Shown here piece after piece: positions 7,198 through 14,273 of a stretch of 64,000 nucleotides of DNA. Each line of letters starts with the position of its first letter. Positions within the stretch are counted from its first letter, which is position 1. The translations under genes were made by a program, and so were the position numbers. The stretch spans positions 1 to 64,000 of the forward strand of contig JAVKKH010000012.1 of assembly GCA_031296405.1 (NCBI GenBank). The letters are read 5' to 3'. The notes under the pieces are model-generated. The model was given only the letters and a program-made list of their open reading frames with translations. It was not told where the DNA came from and ran no database searches. This DNA is from Candidatus Tepidifontimicrobium thermophilum (GTDB lineage: Bacteria; Sysuimicrobiota; Sysuimicrobiia; Sysuimicrobiales; Sysuimicrobiaceae).

Positions 7198-8373
7198 TCA
7201 GGAACCCACCGGGGCCGCGGCGCGTGCGCCCCGCTGGATGCGCTGCTGTACGTCTTTGTCCAGCATCCTCGGCAACTCCAGGGCCTCGAAGGGGCAGGCG
7301 CCGATACAGATCCCGCACTCCACGCACCGGGAGTCCACCACCACTGCCAGCAGCTTCCGGTTGGCCGCAGCCCGGCTCTTCCCCGGGTACGGGCTCGGCA
7401 CCATGTAGATGGCGTTGTACGGGCAGTCGTAGTAGCACAGCTCGCAGCCCGTGCAGTTCTCCTCCACCACCACCGCCTGGCCCAAGGCCCGGACGCCCCG
7501 CTGCTCCGGAGTCTCCCGCAGGGTGTAGGGGACCACCATGCCGTATGCCACCAGGGCCACCACCAGGGCCAGGGCCCAACCGGGCGCCAGCCAGCGGGCC
7601 AGCACGTACGGCCACAGGAAGAACCAGTCCACCGCGAACCCCTCCGGCGAGGCGCCCGGCTGCGCCGGCCGTCCGCTCGTGGCGGGCAAGGCGGAAGCGA
7701 GGATGAACAGCAGGCCCAGGCTGAACAGCACCCACACGGAGGGGGGCCAGATCTTGGGGTGGCGGAGGCGCACGTAGTGCCACCACAGGAGTACGTACAG
7801 GGTCATGGCGGGCCCCACGTGGAGGAACAGGAACCGCGGCAGGGTGGTGTCGCTCACCCCGGGGCCCCCCAGGAATACCCGGGCGAGCCGGTCTCCCACC
7901 AGGGGGACGGACCTCAGGGCCTGTACCGTGAGGCTCGTCAGCAGCTGCGACCGCTCGTCCCACACCAACAGGTAGCCGGTGAAGCCCGCGAAGCCCGACA
8001 CCACCAGCAGGAACATCCCCGACAGCCACTGGCTGTCCCGGGCCTCCCGGTAGCGGTCCGTGAACCAGTTCCGGAACAGGTGCAGGAGGATGGCCACCAG
8101 GTACGCGTCCGCGGCGTAGCGGTGGATCCCGCGGAACACGACCCCGTAGGGCACGTCGCGGGTGAGGAACTCCACCGAGGCGTAGGCGCCCTCCAGGCTC
8201 GGCTCGTAGTACAGGAAGATGAGGATCCCCGACACCACCAGGATGGTGAGGAACAGGTTCGACAGCCCCCCGGTGTAGTACAGGGGGTTGAAGTCCTGCG
8301 GCAGGACGCGGTTGATCCAGGTGTCCAACCGCAGGGTGGCACTCTGCAGGCTCAGCAACAACCGCCGGTACAC
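7198..8373 (-). CDS. Cytochrome b (#2) fused to a C-terminal 2[4Fe-4S] ferredoxin domain
   Basis: A 391-residue protein. Residues about 30-290 form a Rieske-type cytochrome b with both heme pairs complete: H84/H98 in helix B and H185/H199 in helix D, each 14 apart. The Qo motif (PEWY in relatives) reads VDWF. Residues 307-317 (CTGCELCYYDC) and 350-360 (CVECGICIGAC) are two classical CxxCxxCxxxC sites for [4Fe-4S] clusters on the cytoplasmic side. It can thus carry electrons from the quinone site to clusters near the FlpD protein encoded 10 bases downstream. The start is GTG at 8373, one base after the upstream stop. Confidence 0.9.
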   Translation of the reverse strand: MYRRLLLSLQSATLRLDTWINRVLPQDFNPLYYTGGLSNLFLTILVVSGILIFLYYEPSLEGAYASVEFLTRDVPYGVVFRGIHRYAADAYLVAILLHLFRNWFTDRYREARDSQWLSGMFLLVVSGFAGFTGYLLVWDERSQLLTSLTVQALRSVPLVGDRLARVFLGGPGVSDTTLPRFLFLHVGPAMTLYVLLWWHYVRLRHPKIWPPSVWVLFSLGLLFILASALPATSGRPAQPGASPEGFAVDWFFLWPYVLARWLAPGWALALVVALVAYGMVVPYTLRETPEQRGVRALGQAVVVEENCTGCELCYYDCPYNAIYMVPSPYPGKSRAAANRKLLAVVVDSRCVECGICIGACPFEALELPRMLDKDVQQRIQRGARAAAPVGS

Positions 8374-8374
8374 C

Positions 8375-8578
8375 CTAGTCCTCCGCGGTGAGGTGCGCCT
8401 TGCGGAACAGCACCACGATGACGGCGTACAGCACCAGCAGCACGCCCACGGCTCCCGAGGCCACCAGGCGCCGGTCGAACCACTCCCCGTACACCATCAG
8501 GCCGACGCACGCCAGGGCCAGTACCGCCAGAAAGCCCGCCACCGCCAGGTACCAGCCGCCGCGCTCTGGCTCCCTCAC
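8375..8578 (-). CDS. Small two-helix membrane protein (67 aa), unknown
   Basis: A 67-residue protein with two transmembrane segments separated by YGEWFDRR and a short basic-acidic C-terminus. The GTG start at 8578 overlaps the upstream stop by 4 bases, with GGGAGGTGG in front. No family is recognised. Its position between the two cytochrome b genes suggests a small subunit of the same complex. In b6f-type complexes the C-terminal helices of cytochrome b can be encoded separately, but both cytochrome b proteins here appear complete. Confidence 0.7.
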   Translation of the reverse strand: MREPERGGWYLAVAGFLAVLALACVGLMVYGEWFDRRLVASGAVGVLLVLYAVIVVLFRKAHLTAED

Positions 8579-8838
8579 GGCCACCTCCCGCCTCGCTGGA
8601 AAGCCAGCCAGCGCTCGTACACCGCGACCCGTCGACGCACCCGGCCCGCCCGGCGGTCCGCGGCGTACAGCAGGTAGCCCGCCCACGCGGCCGAGACCAC
8701 CAGCACCGCCAGCCACCCGGCCGCCACAAGCCACCGCTCCGGCTGGGGCTGTACCCACGCCAGGCGCGCCGCCTGCCAGGTGCCGTGCAGGCCTGCTACC
8801 GCCAGGCCGAAAGCCATCCCGAACCGGACCGCCTCCAC
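8575..8838 (-). CDS. Small two-helix membrane protein (87 aa), unknown
   Basis: An 87-residue protein with two hydrophobic segments (about residues 7-25 and 37-58), then a basic tail rich in arginine (AADRRAGRVRRRVAVYERW) that should lie in the cytoplasm. Start GTG at 8838 lies 4 bases after the stop of cytochrome b #1. No known family is recognised. The basic cytoplasmic tail could contact the soluble iron-sulfur proteins; that is inference from position only. Confidence 0.65.
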   Translation of the reverse strand: MEAVRFGMAFGLAVAGLHGTWQAARLAWVQPQPERWLVAAGWLAVLVVSAAWAGYLLYAADRRAGRVRRRVAVYERWLAFQRGGRWP

Positions 8839-8842
8839 CGCC

Positions 8843-9991
8843 TCACCCCACCGTCGCCCGGGCCGGCGCGGCCCGCGGCGCCGGGGCCGGCGCGGCGGCC
8901 TCTGCGAGCTTCCTCCGCCGGCGGTAACGGAACTCCAACACCAGGCCCAGACCCAGGGTGGCGGCGGTGACCAGCAGGACCACGTGCGGGTCCCTCCCGA
9001 TCACGGCGATGTTGAACATGATGAGAGCGGTGAACACCAGGAAGTAGGTCAGGGCCATAATTCCCACCACGGTGAAGAAGGGGCGCTCGGACGGCCTGCG
9101 GCCCTTGCTGCGGTCGAGGAACGGCACCAGCATCCCGTACGCGATCAGCAGACCCGGCCCCAGCCCGGCCCACAGGGGCGGGGTGTACTTCACGTACTGG
9201 TACAGCGCCAGGAAGTACCAGTCGGAAAGGATCGGGAGCGGCGTCCGGTTGGGGTCGGCCCGCCGGCCCATCTCCGCGGGGAACACGTAGCTGGTGACCA
9301 CCAGCATGAGGGCCAGGATCACCAAAGCGGTGGGGGACAACACGAACCGGCGCCGCCGGGTGAAGTAGAAGTAGATCTCCGCCGCCACCAGCAGCAGGGC
9401 CGAGATGCCGAAGTGGATGGCGTAGAAGCGCGTGAGAGTCCCCTGCCCTTCCGCGGGCCCACCCAGGAAGGCGAAGGCGATGGCGCTGCCGAACCGCGTC
9501 TGCCCGATGAGGGGCAGCTCATCCAGGTACACCGCCACCGTGAGGACTACCTTCGCCGCCCAGAAGGCCCGCTGGTTCCAGATCAGCAGGTACCCCGTGA
9601 GGCCGGAGATCATGGCCAGCACCAGGGAGCCGAACAGGATCATCCACGACAGCTCGTTGGGCCGCTTGTACTCGCCCAGGAAGTACATCCGGTAGATGCG
9701 CAGGGTGATGGCGAGGATCAGCATGTCCGCGCCGTACTTGTGCACCCCGCGGATCAGCCAGCCCAAGGGGACCTCGTGCTGGATGCGGAGGATGGAGTTG
9801 TAGGCGCCGTGGGTGGTGGGCTCGTACCAGATCATGAGCAGGATCCCGCTCACCACCACCGCGATCCACGCGAAGTACACGATCTGACCGAGGAGGTAGA
9901 GGGGGTTGTCCTGGCGGTCGACCTGGGTCTCGTCGAAAAGGTCCAGCTTCTCCTTGCGCTCCCGGAACCACTCCCGCAACCGGTCCCACAT
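8843..9991 (-). CDS. Cytochrome b (#1) of a Rieske/cytochrome b complex, bH heme ligands missing
   Basis: A 382-residue protein that co-linearly matches cytochrome b: GWLIRGVHKYGADM, SGLTGYLLIWNQRAFWA, TLTRFYAIHF, and a Qo motif reading LSDWYFLALY. The low-potential (bL) ligands H84 and H193 are present. Their bH partners 14 residues on are R98 and Y207; position 208 is phenylalanine, so the b6-type 15-residue spacing does not rescue it. It would therefore bind only one b heme. It has extra C-terminal helices and an Ala/Pro/Arg-rich tail. It follows the Rieske gene by 12 bases, so it is the more likely direct Rieske partner. Confidence 0.9.
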   Translation of the reverse strand: MWDRLREWFRERKEKLDLFDETQVDRQDNPLYLLGQIVYFAWIAVVVSGILLMIWYEPTTHGAYNSILRIQHEVPLGWLIRGVHKYGADMLILAITLRIYRMYFLGEYKRPNELSWMILFGSLVLAMISGLTGYLLIWNQRAFWAAKVVLTVAVYLDELPLIGQTRFGSAIAFAFLGGPAEGQGTLTRFYAIHFGISALLLVAAEIYFYFTRRRRFVLSPTALVILALMLVVTSYVFPAEMGRRADPNRTPLPILSDWYFLALYQYVKYTPPLWAGLGPGLLIAYGMLVPFLDRSKGRRPSERPFFTVVGIMALTYFLVFTALIMFNIAVIGRDPHVVLLVTAATLGLGLVLEFRYRRRRKLAEAAAPAPAPRAAPARATVG

Positions 9992-10003
9992 CGCTCCGGC
10001 TCC

Positions 10004-10648
10004 CTAGGCGATCCCGCCGGGCTCGGCGCCCGTCACCACGATGACCCCGTCGCGGATCTCGTAGGTGAAGTAGCGGGGGGGCCGGGGCGCGGGTCCCGAC
10101 AGCACCCGGCCGGGCACCTCCCGGTCCGCGGGGTCGTAGATGGACAGGTGGCAGGGGCAGGCCATGAGGCCGTGGCGACGTTCCTCCGGCGGCACGTACC
10201 CGCCGTAGCCCGCCGTGACCTCCCGCCAGTTCGGCACGTAGTTGAAGATGCAGCCCAGGTGCGGGCAGATGCGGGAGAACACCACGATGTCCGTGGGCTC
10301 CTTCCCGGCCTTGTAGCCGGGGAAGCTCAACTTCCACGGCAGCTTGATGGCCACCCCGGGGACCGTGGCCGCCTTGGCCAGCTCCGGCGTGTACTGCGGG
10401 TACTTCTGGGTGAACACGAAGAACTTGCTGGACCAGGGCTCGCGCAGCTCCTCCAGGGTGGCGATGGGGAGCGGCTCCCCCTTCGGGAGGTCCCCCTCCG
10501 CGAGGTCCGGGGGCACCTTCCCCTGGGGAACCCCCAGCCCCGGCTCCAGGTTCGGCTTCAGGTAGCGCAGCACCGGCGCCAGGAAGGCGCCGAGACCCCC
10601 CAGCACCGGCACCGCACTCAGCGCCTTGAGGAACGTCCGACGGTTCAC
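10004..10648 (-). CDS. Rieske [2Fe-2S] protein with Tat signal
   Basis: A 214-residue Rieske protein. The N-terminus MNRRTFLKAL followed by a hydrophobic helix is a twin-arginine signal that probably stays as a membrane anchor. The cluster ligands are C128/H130 and C164/H167; C133 and C166 can form the usual disulfide (CPHLGC and CPCHLS). It oxidises quinol at the Qo site of cytochrome b and passes one electron to a cytochrome c. The GTG start at 10648 sits downstream of the diheme cytochrome gene. TatA, needed for export, is encoded at 607-774. Confidence 0.95.
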   Translation of the reverse strand: MNRRTFLKALSAVPVLGGLGAFLAPVLRYLKPNLEPGLGVPQGKVPPDLAEGDLPKGEPLPIATLEELREPWSSKFFVFTQKYPQYTPELAKAATVPGVAIKLPWKLSFPGYKAGKEPTDIVVFSRICPHLGCIFNYVPNWREVTAGYGGYVPPEERRHGLMACPCHLSIYDPADREVPGRVLSGPAPRPPRYFTYEIRDGVIVVTGAEPGGIA

Positions 10649-10676
10649 AGCCCCGCCTCCGTTGCCGCACCCGCAG

Positions 10677-11579
10677 CTAGCGCAGGTCCTGCGGCGGCGT
10701 GTACACGAACGTCCACAGGTACTCTACCACGCTCCAGATCTGGTCCGCCGAGAGCTTGCCCGCGTAGGCGGGCATGAGCTCCAGCCCGCGCCGCTGCACT
10801 CCCTCCGCGATCTTCTGGTACAGCTCCGTGGGCTTCCGGTAGGCCATCCAGTCCCGGTCCGTGAAGATCCCCGGCCCCACACCCCGCGCCCACGTCCACA
10901 CCTGCTCGCGGATCCGGGCGGCCTCGGGACCGTTCCCGTCGCCCGCCACCCCGTGGCAGCTGGCGCACAGCTGGTTGTAGATCCGCCTTCCCTGTGCCAG
11001 CCGGTCCCGGCTCGTGGTCCGGCTCCACTCCCAGAACAGCACGTCCCAGATCTGTTCGTCCGTAAGGCGCGGATCACCCCCATCCACGGCACCGTAGGCG
11101 GGATGCTGGAAGCCGGGCATGGCAGTGTGGGGCCGGCCCCGGGCGATAGTCTCGAACAGGGCGAACGGCGCGTTCAACCGCATCTGGTCCAGGTTGTTGA
11201 AGCGGGCGGGCCGACTCGGCAGCGGCTCGGTCTTGGGGTGGATGCGGAACAGGCTCAAGAAGTCCGTGTACGGGTTTTTCTCCGGAGCGGTCAGCTGCTC
11301 CGCCATGGGGCCGTCCCCACGGCCCTCGGGCCCGTGGCACACCGCGCAGCGCGCCTCGTAGATCTTGCGGCCCTCGTCCGCGCTGGGCTTGCGGGGCATG
11401 AAGTTCATGCGCACCACGAACCCTTCCAGGGGCTGGTAGGCCTCCCTGGCGGGGGTGCTCACCCCGACGTACGGCTGGCAGCCCGCGAGGCCGAGAATCG
11501 CCGCCACCAGCAGCAACAACCCGCCGGCCCCCCCGCGGGGCCGCCGGCCGCACAGGGGTCCGGCTTGCCGTCGGTGCAA
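10677..11579 (-). CDS. Diheme cytochrome c lipoprotein
   Basis: A 300-residue protein with a lipoprotein signal ending in the lipobox LAGC, then two class I heme sites, CAVCHGPEGRGDGP and CASCHGVAGDGNGP. Candidate axial methionines lie in TAMPGF and ELMPAYAG. It is the first gene of the respiratory cluster and probably accepts electrons from the Rieske protein outside the membrane. The start is TTG at 11579 because GGGAGGCAGG lies immediately upstream and the signal peptide begins properly there; in-frame sequence further upstream has no fitting start. Confidence 0.9.
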   Translation of the reverse strand: MHRRQAGPLCGRRPRGGAGGLLLLVAAILGLAGCQPYVGVSTPAREAYQPLEGFVVRMNFMPRKPSADEGRKIYEARCAVCHGPEGRGDGPMAEQLTAPEKNPYTDFLSLFRIHPKTEPLPSRPARFNNLDQMRLNAPFALFETIARGRPHTAMPGFQHPAYGAVDGGDPRLTDEQIWDVLFWEWSRTTSRDRLAQGRRIYNQLCASCHGVAGDGNGPEAARIREQVWTWARGVGPGIFTDRDWMAYRKPTELYQKIAEGVQRRGLELMPAYAGKLSADQIWSVVEYLWTFVYTPPQDLR

Positions 11580-11660
11580 CCTGCCTCCCGAATCAAAAAT
11601 GAGCTGGCGTGTCTTTTTGACTTCCGATGCCCGGACTCCTCTTCGGCCTGCACACGCAAA

Positions 11661-11682
11661 GAGGGAGCCTCTCGGCCCCCTC
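11661..11682 (-). terminator. Hairpin between ccmE and the respiratory operon (terminator or leader attenuator)
   Basis: Minus-strand GAGGGGGCC-GAGA-GGCTCCCTC folds into a stem of about 9 pairs with one mismatch and is followed by TTTGCG. It could terminate the ccm operon ending at 11770. It also lies downstream of a candidate promoter at 11701-11730, so it may act within the leader of the respiratory operon. Confidence 0.4.
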
Positions 11683-11700
11683 CGTGAAGGTCCGGCCACG

Positions 11701-11730
11701 ATTTTCCGTGCCCCGATCCGAGCCCGTCAA
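11701..11730 (-). promoter_or_regulatory. Candidate promoter of the respiratory cluster
   Basis: On the minus strand, -35 TTGACG (11725-11730), an 18-base spacer and -10 GAAAAT (11701-11706). This would give a leader of about 115 bases before the TTG start at 11579, containing the hairpin at 11661-11682. Confidence 0.45.
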
Positions 11731-11769
11731 GCGCTTCCGGTCCGTGGACGCCGGGCCAGCCGCGCTGGC

Positions 11770-12180
11770 TCAGGGCGCGTTCCGCTCCGCGGGTGGCAAC
11801 GGAGAGCGGGGTGGAGTGTACTCCTCCGAGTGCTTCACCACCACGCTGCGGGCCTCCAGGGTTCCGTCCGGCCCCAGCCGGCCTTCCACCACCGCGCCCT
11901 GCCCTTCCACCAGCAGCCCCTCCACGCTGCCCGCAAACCGCACCGGCAGCCGGGCCTGCCCGTCGGACAGCACGAAGCGCAGCGCACCGCCCTCTCGCCG
12001 GAGGGAGCCGGGTACTACCTGTCCGCCGACCCGCACCGGCCGTCGGGGGTCCAGGGTCCTGGACTGCAGCTCCGTGGGCGTCACGTAGTACACCACCGCC
12101 TCCCGGAGCCCGCCGGCCACCACGTAGCCCAGGGAACCCACCACCAGCAACACCGCGGCAGCAAGCCGTAGGCGCTTCAC
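11770..12180 (-). CDS. ccmE: Cytochrome c-type biogenesis heme chaperone CcmE
   Basis: A 136-residue protein with one N-terminal membrane helix and an OB-fold domain. The conserved heme-binding motif reads VVKHSEEYTPP: the histidine binds heme covalently and the tyrosine lies four residues on. CcmE takes heme from CcmABCD and hands it to CcmF. The start is GTG at 12180, overlapping the ccmD stop by 4 bases. CcmF, CcmG and CcmH are not in the window. Confidence 0.93.
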   Translation of the reverse strand: MKRLRLAAAVLLVVGSLGYVVAGGLREAVVYYVTPTELQSRTLDPRRPVRVGGQVVPGSLRREGGALRFVLSDGQARLPVRFAGSVEGLLVEGQGAVVEGRLGPDGTLEARSVVVKHSEEYTPPRSPLPPAERNAP

Positions 12181-12305
12181 GTCTCCCCCTCTCCCAGCCT
12201 GGCCCTGGACACCTGCCGCAAGCGGCGCCACAGGCGCCAGGCGTAAACGCCCACCAGCAGGGCGGCGCAGCCGTACGCGGTTAGTACCCACGCCCAGGGG
12301 CTCAA
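12177..12305 (-). CDS. ccmD: CcmD-like heme exporter subunit
   Basis: A 42-residue protein reading LSPWAWVLTAYGCAALL, then an aromatic/basic stretch (YAWRLWRRLRQ). It has one membrane helix followed by a charged cytoplasmic tail, the typical CcmD layout including the AYG motif. CcmD helps release holo-CcmE from CcmABC. The TTG start at 12305 overlaps the ccmC stop by 4 bases and is preceded by GGAGGGGG. Size and position between ccmC and ccmE support the call. Confidence 0.8.
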   Translation of the reverse strand: MSPWAWVLTAYGCAALLVGVYAWRLWRRLRQVSRARLGEGET

Positions 12306-12940
12306 CGTTCCCCCTCCAGACTCGCGAGGCGCGCCCGTTCGGCCAGCAGCACACTCAGCAGGGCCAGGTAGGCCACGGCGTTCACCGCCAGCGGCAGGAG
12401 GAACTCCGGCGCCAACTTCACACCCTGCAGGCTGATGGACGGGCCCTGGTGCAGGGTCCGGAACCACACCACCGAGTAGTGGACCACCGGCACGTCCAGG
12501 AAGGCCAGCACCGCCACCGCCGCGGACAGCCTCCGGCCCCGCTCGGGGTCGTCCGCGAGATCTCGGACCAGCAGGCAGCCCACGTACAGCAGGAACAGCA
12601 CCGCGGTGGTGACCAGCCGGGCGTCCCACGCCCACCACACGCCCCACACGGGCTTTCCCCAGAGCATCCCGGTGAGGAGGGTCAGCCCGGAGAACAGGGC
12701 CGCTAGCTCCGCGCCCGCGCGCCCGACGAAGTCCCACCGCCGGTCGCGCCGCCACAGGTACAGGGCACCAGCCCCGAAGGCCACCGCGGCGGCCCCGTAG
12801 GCGCTTACCGCCGCAGGGACGTGCACGTACATGATCCGTACGTACTCGCCCTGGTAGGCGTCCGGGGGGGAGCCCCACAGGGCCAGGAACAGGCCCACGC
12901 TCAACAGCGCCGCAGTCCCTCCCACCGCGAACGCCCGCAA
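12302..12940 (-). CDS. ccmC: Heme transporter subunit CcmC
   Basis: A 212-residue protein with six membrane segments and the tryptophan-rich WWD motif WGVWWAWDARL. Flanking histidines lie in YVHVPA and PVVHYSVVWFRTLHQ, as in CcmC. It loads heme onto CcmE at the outer face of the membrane. The TTG start at 12940 is inferred from GGAGGGG five bases upstream; no ATG or GTG fits without overlapping ccmB. It is two bases downstream of the ccmB stop. Confidence 0.92.
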   Translation of the reverse strand: MRAFAVGGTAALLSVGLFLALWGSPPDAYQGEYVRIMYVHVPAAVSAYGAAAVAFGAGALYLWRRDRRWDFVGRAGAELAALFSGLTLLTGMLWGKPVWGVWWAWDARLVTTAVLFLLYVGCLLVRDLADDPERGRRLSAAVAVLAFLDVPVVHYSVVWFRTLHQGPSISLQGVKLAPEFLLPLAVNAVAYLALLSVLLAERARLASLEGER

Positions 12941-12942
12941 GC

Positions 12943-13596
12943 CTACCCCTCCACCACCAGCTCGAACAGGACGGGGCCCACCAGCAAAAACAGGAGGTCG
13001 AACACCACCAGCACGCCCCACCACGGGCCCGCAGGCGCTCCGGAGGCCGCGGTCTCGGAAAGCCGCACTCCCGCCAGCAACACGGGAACCGTGGCGGGCA
13101 GGAACAGAAGGGGCATCAGCAACGGTCCTGCCCGCACGTGGGCCACCAGCGCGGCCAGCAACGTGCCCGCCGCGCCGAGCCCCGCTGTAGCCAACAGGGC
13201 CGCCAGGATCAGCACGCCCGCCCCGCGGGTTGGAGCGTCAAACAGGAGAACCTGCGCGCACCACAGTCCCGCAGCCAGGACCAGCAGCACCACGCACAGA
13301 GCCAGCCACCTTCCCCAGAACAGGTCCTCGCGGCTGCCGGGGTACAGCAGCAGCACCTCCCGGGTCCCCTCCTCTCCTTCCCGGTCCGCACCGCGTCCTG
13401 CCGCCAGCACTGCCGCCAGGAGGACGGACACCCACAGCGCCGACGGTGCGGCTTCCCCCCCACCTCCGGACACCAGCCCTAGCACCAGCAGGACTGCGAA
13501 GCCGAAGCTGCCCGCGGGGAGCACCGCGTCGCGCCCGCGCCACTCCAGGAGAAGGTCCTTGCGGGCCACGGCCGCCACCCGCCGCCATGCCTTCAT
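12943..13596 (-). CDS. ccmB: Heme exporter permease CcmB
   Basis: A 217-residue, six-helix protein beginning MKAWRRVAAVARKDLLLEWRGRD, the usual CcmB start, with EGTREVLLLYPGSREDLFWGR near the first cytoplasmic loop. Together with CcmA and CcmC it forms the ABC module that drives release of holo-CcmE. The ATG start at 13596 overlaps the ccmA stop by 4 bases. Confidence 0.9.
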   Translation of the reverse strand: MKAWRRVAAVARKDLLLEWRGRDAVLPAGSFGFAVLLVLGLVSGGGGEAAPSALWVSVLLAAVLAAGRGADREGEEGTREVLLLYPGSREDLFWGRWLALCVVLLVLAAGLWCAQVLLFDAPTRGAGVLILAALLATAGLGAAGTLLAALVAHVRAGPLLMPLLFLPATVPVLLAGVRLSETAASGAPAGPWWGVLVVFDLLFLLVGPVLFELVVEG

Positions 13597-14273
13597 CCCC
13601 GGCTCACTGCTCCTGCGAGCCCCGCGGTTCCCGAGCTCAGCAGCGTGCCCGACTCCAGTTCTGCCACCGCGTCGCACACGGCCCGGGCGCGGTGCCGGTC
13701 GTGGGTGGCCAGGACCACCGCGCCTTTCTGCTTCTTGATCCCCGTCACCAGCTCGCCCACCAGCCGGGTCCCCTCCTCGTCCAGACCCACGAAGGGCTCG
13801 TCCAAGAGCAGGACCCGGGGCTCTTGCAAACGGACCCGCGCCAGGGCGAGCCGCCGCCGCATGCCGAGGCTGTAAGTGCGTACCAGCCTGTGGGCCACCT
13901 GCTCCAGCCCGGCCCACCCCAGCAGCTCCGCAACCTGCCGCCGGGGCCGGCCACACAGGTCCGCGGCCAGGCACAGGTTCTCGAACCCGGTGAGGCCCGC
14001 GTACACGCCTGGGGACGTCCCCAGGAAAGCGCACAGTTCCCGCACCCGGTGACCCTCCGAGACCACGTCGTAGCCGCACACCCACGCGCGGCCCTCCGTA
14101 GGGCGCAAGGCCGTGGCCAGCACCCGAAGCAGGGTGGTCTTGCCGGACCCGTTGGGGCCCAACAGCAGCAGACACGTGCCCTCCCCGACCCGGAGTCCCA
14201 CGCCCCGCAGGGCCACCACGGCCCCGAACCGCCGGCCCAGGGCGTCCGTCACCACGGGGTCTAGCGGCCGCAC
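13593..14273 (-). CDS. ccmA: Heme exporter ATP-binding protein CcmA
   Basis: A 226-residue ABC ATPase with Walker A GPNGSGKTT, a signature region reading YSLGMRRRLALAR, Walker B VLLLDEPFVGLD and H-loop ATHD. CcmA powers heme handling by CcmBCDE. Order ccmA-B-C-D-E in one strand with overlaps identifies it among ABC proteins. The start at 14273 overlaps the upstream bshC-like gene by 13 bases. Confidence 0.9.
   Translation of the reverse strand: MRPLDPVVTDALGRRFGAVVALRGVGLRVGEGTCLLLLGPNGSGKTTLLRVLATALRPTEGRAWVCGYDVVSEGHRVRELCAFLGTSPGVYAGLTGFENLCLAADLCGRPRRQVAELLGWAGLEQVAHRLVRTYSLGMRRRLALARVRLQEPRVLLLDEPFVGLDEEGTRLVGELVTGIKKQKGAVVLATHDRHRARAVCDAVAELESGTLLSSGTAGLAGAVSRG

Noticed and set aside
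6415-8391. Long plus-strand open frame opposite FlpD and cytochrome b #2
   Set aside because: Low-complexity Gln/His/Arg-rich shadow with no motif or start context; the minus-strand genes are clear.
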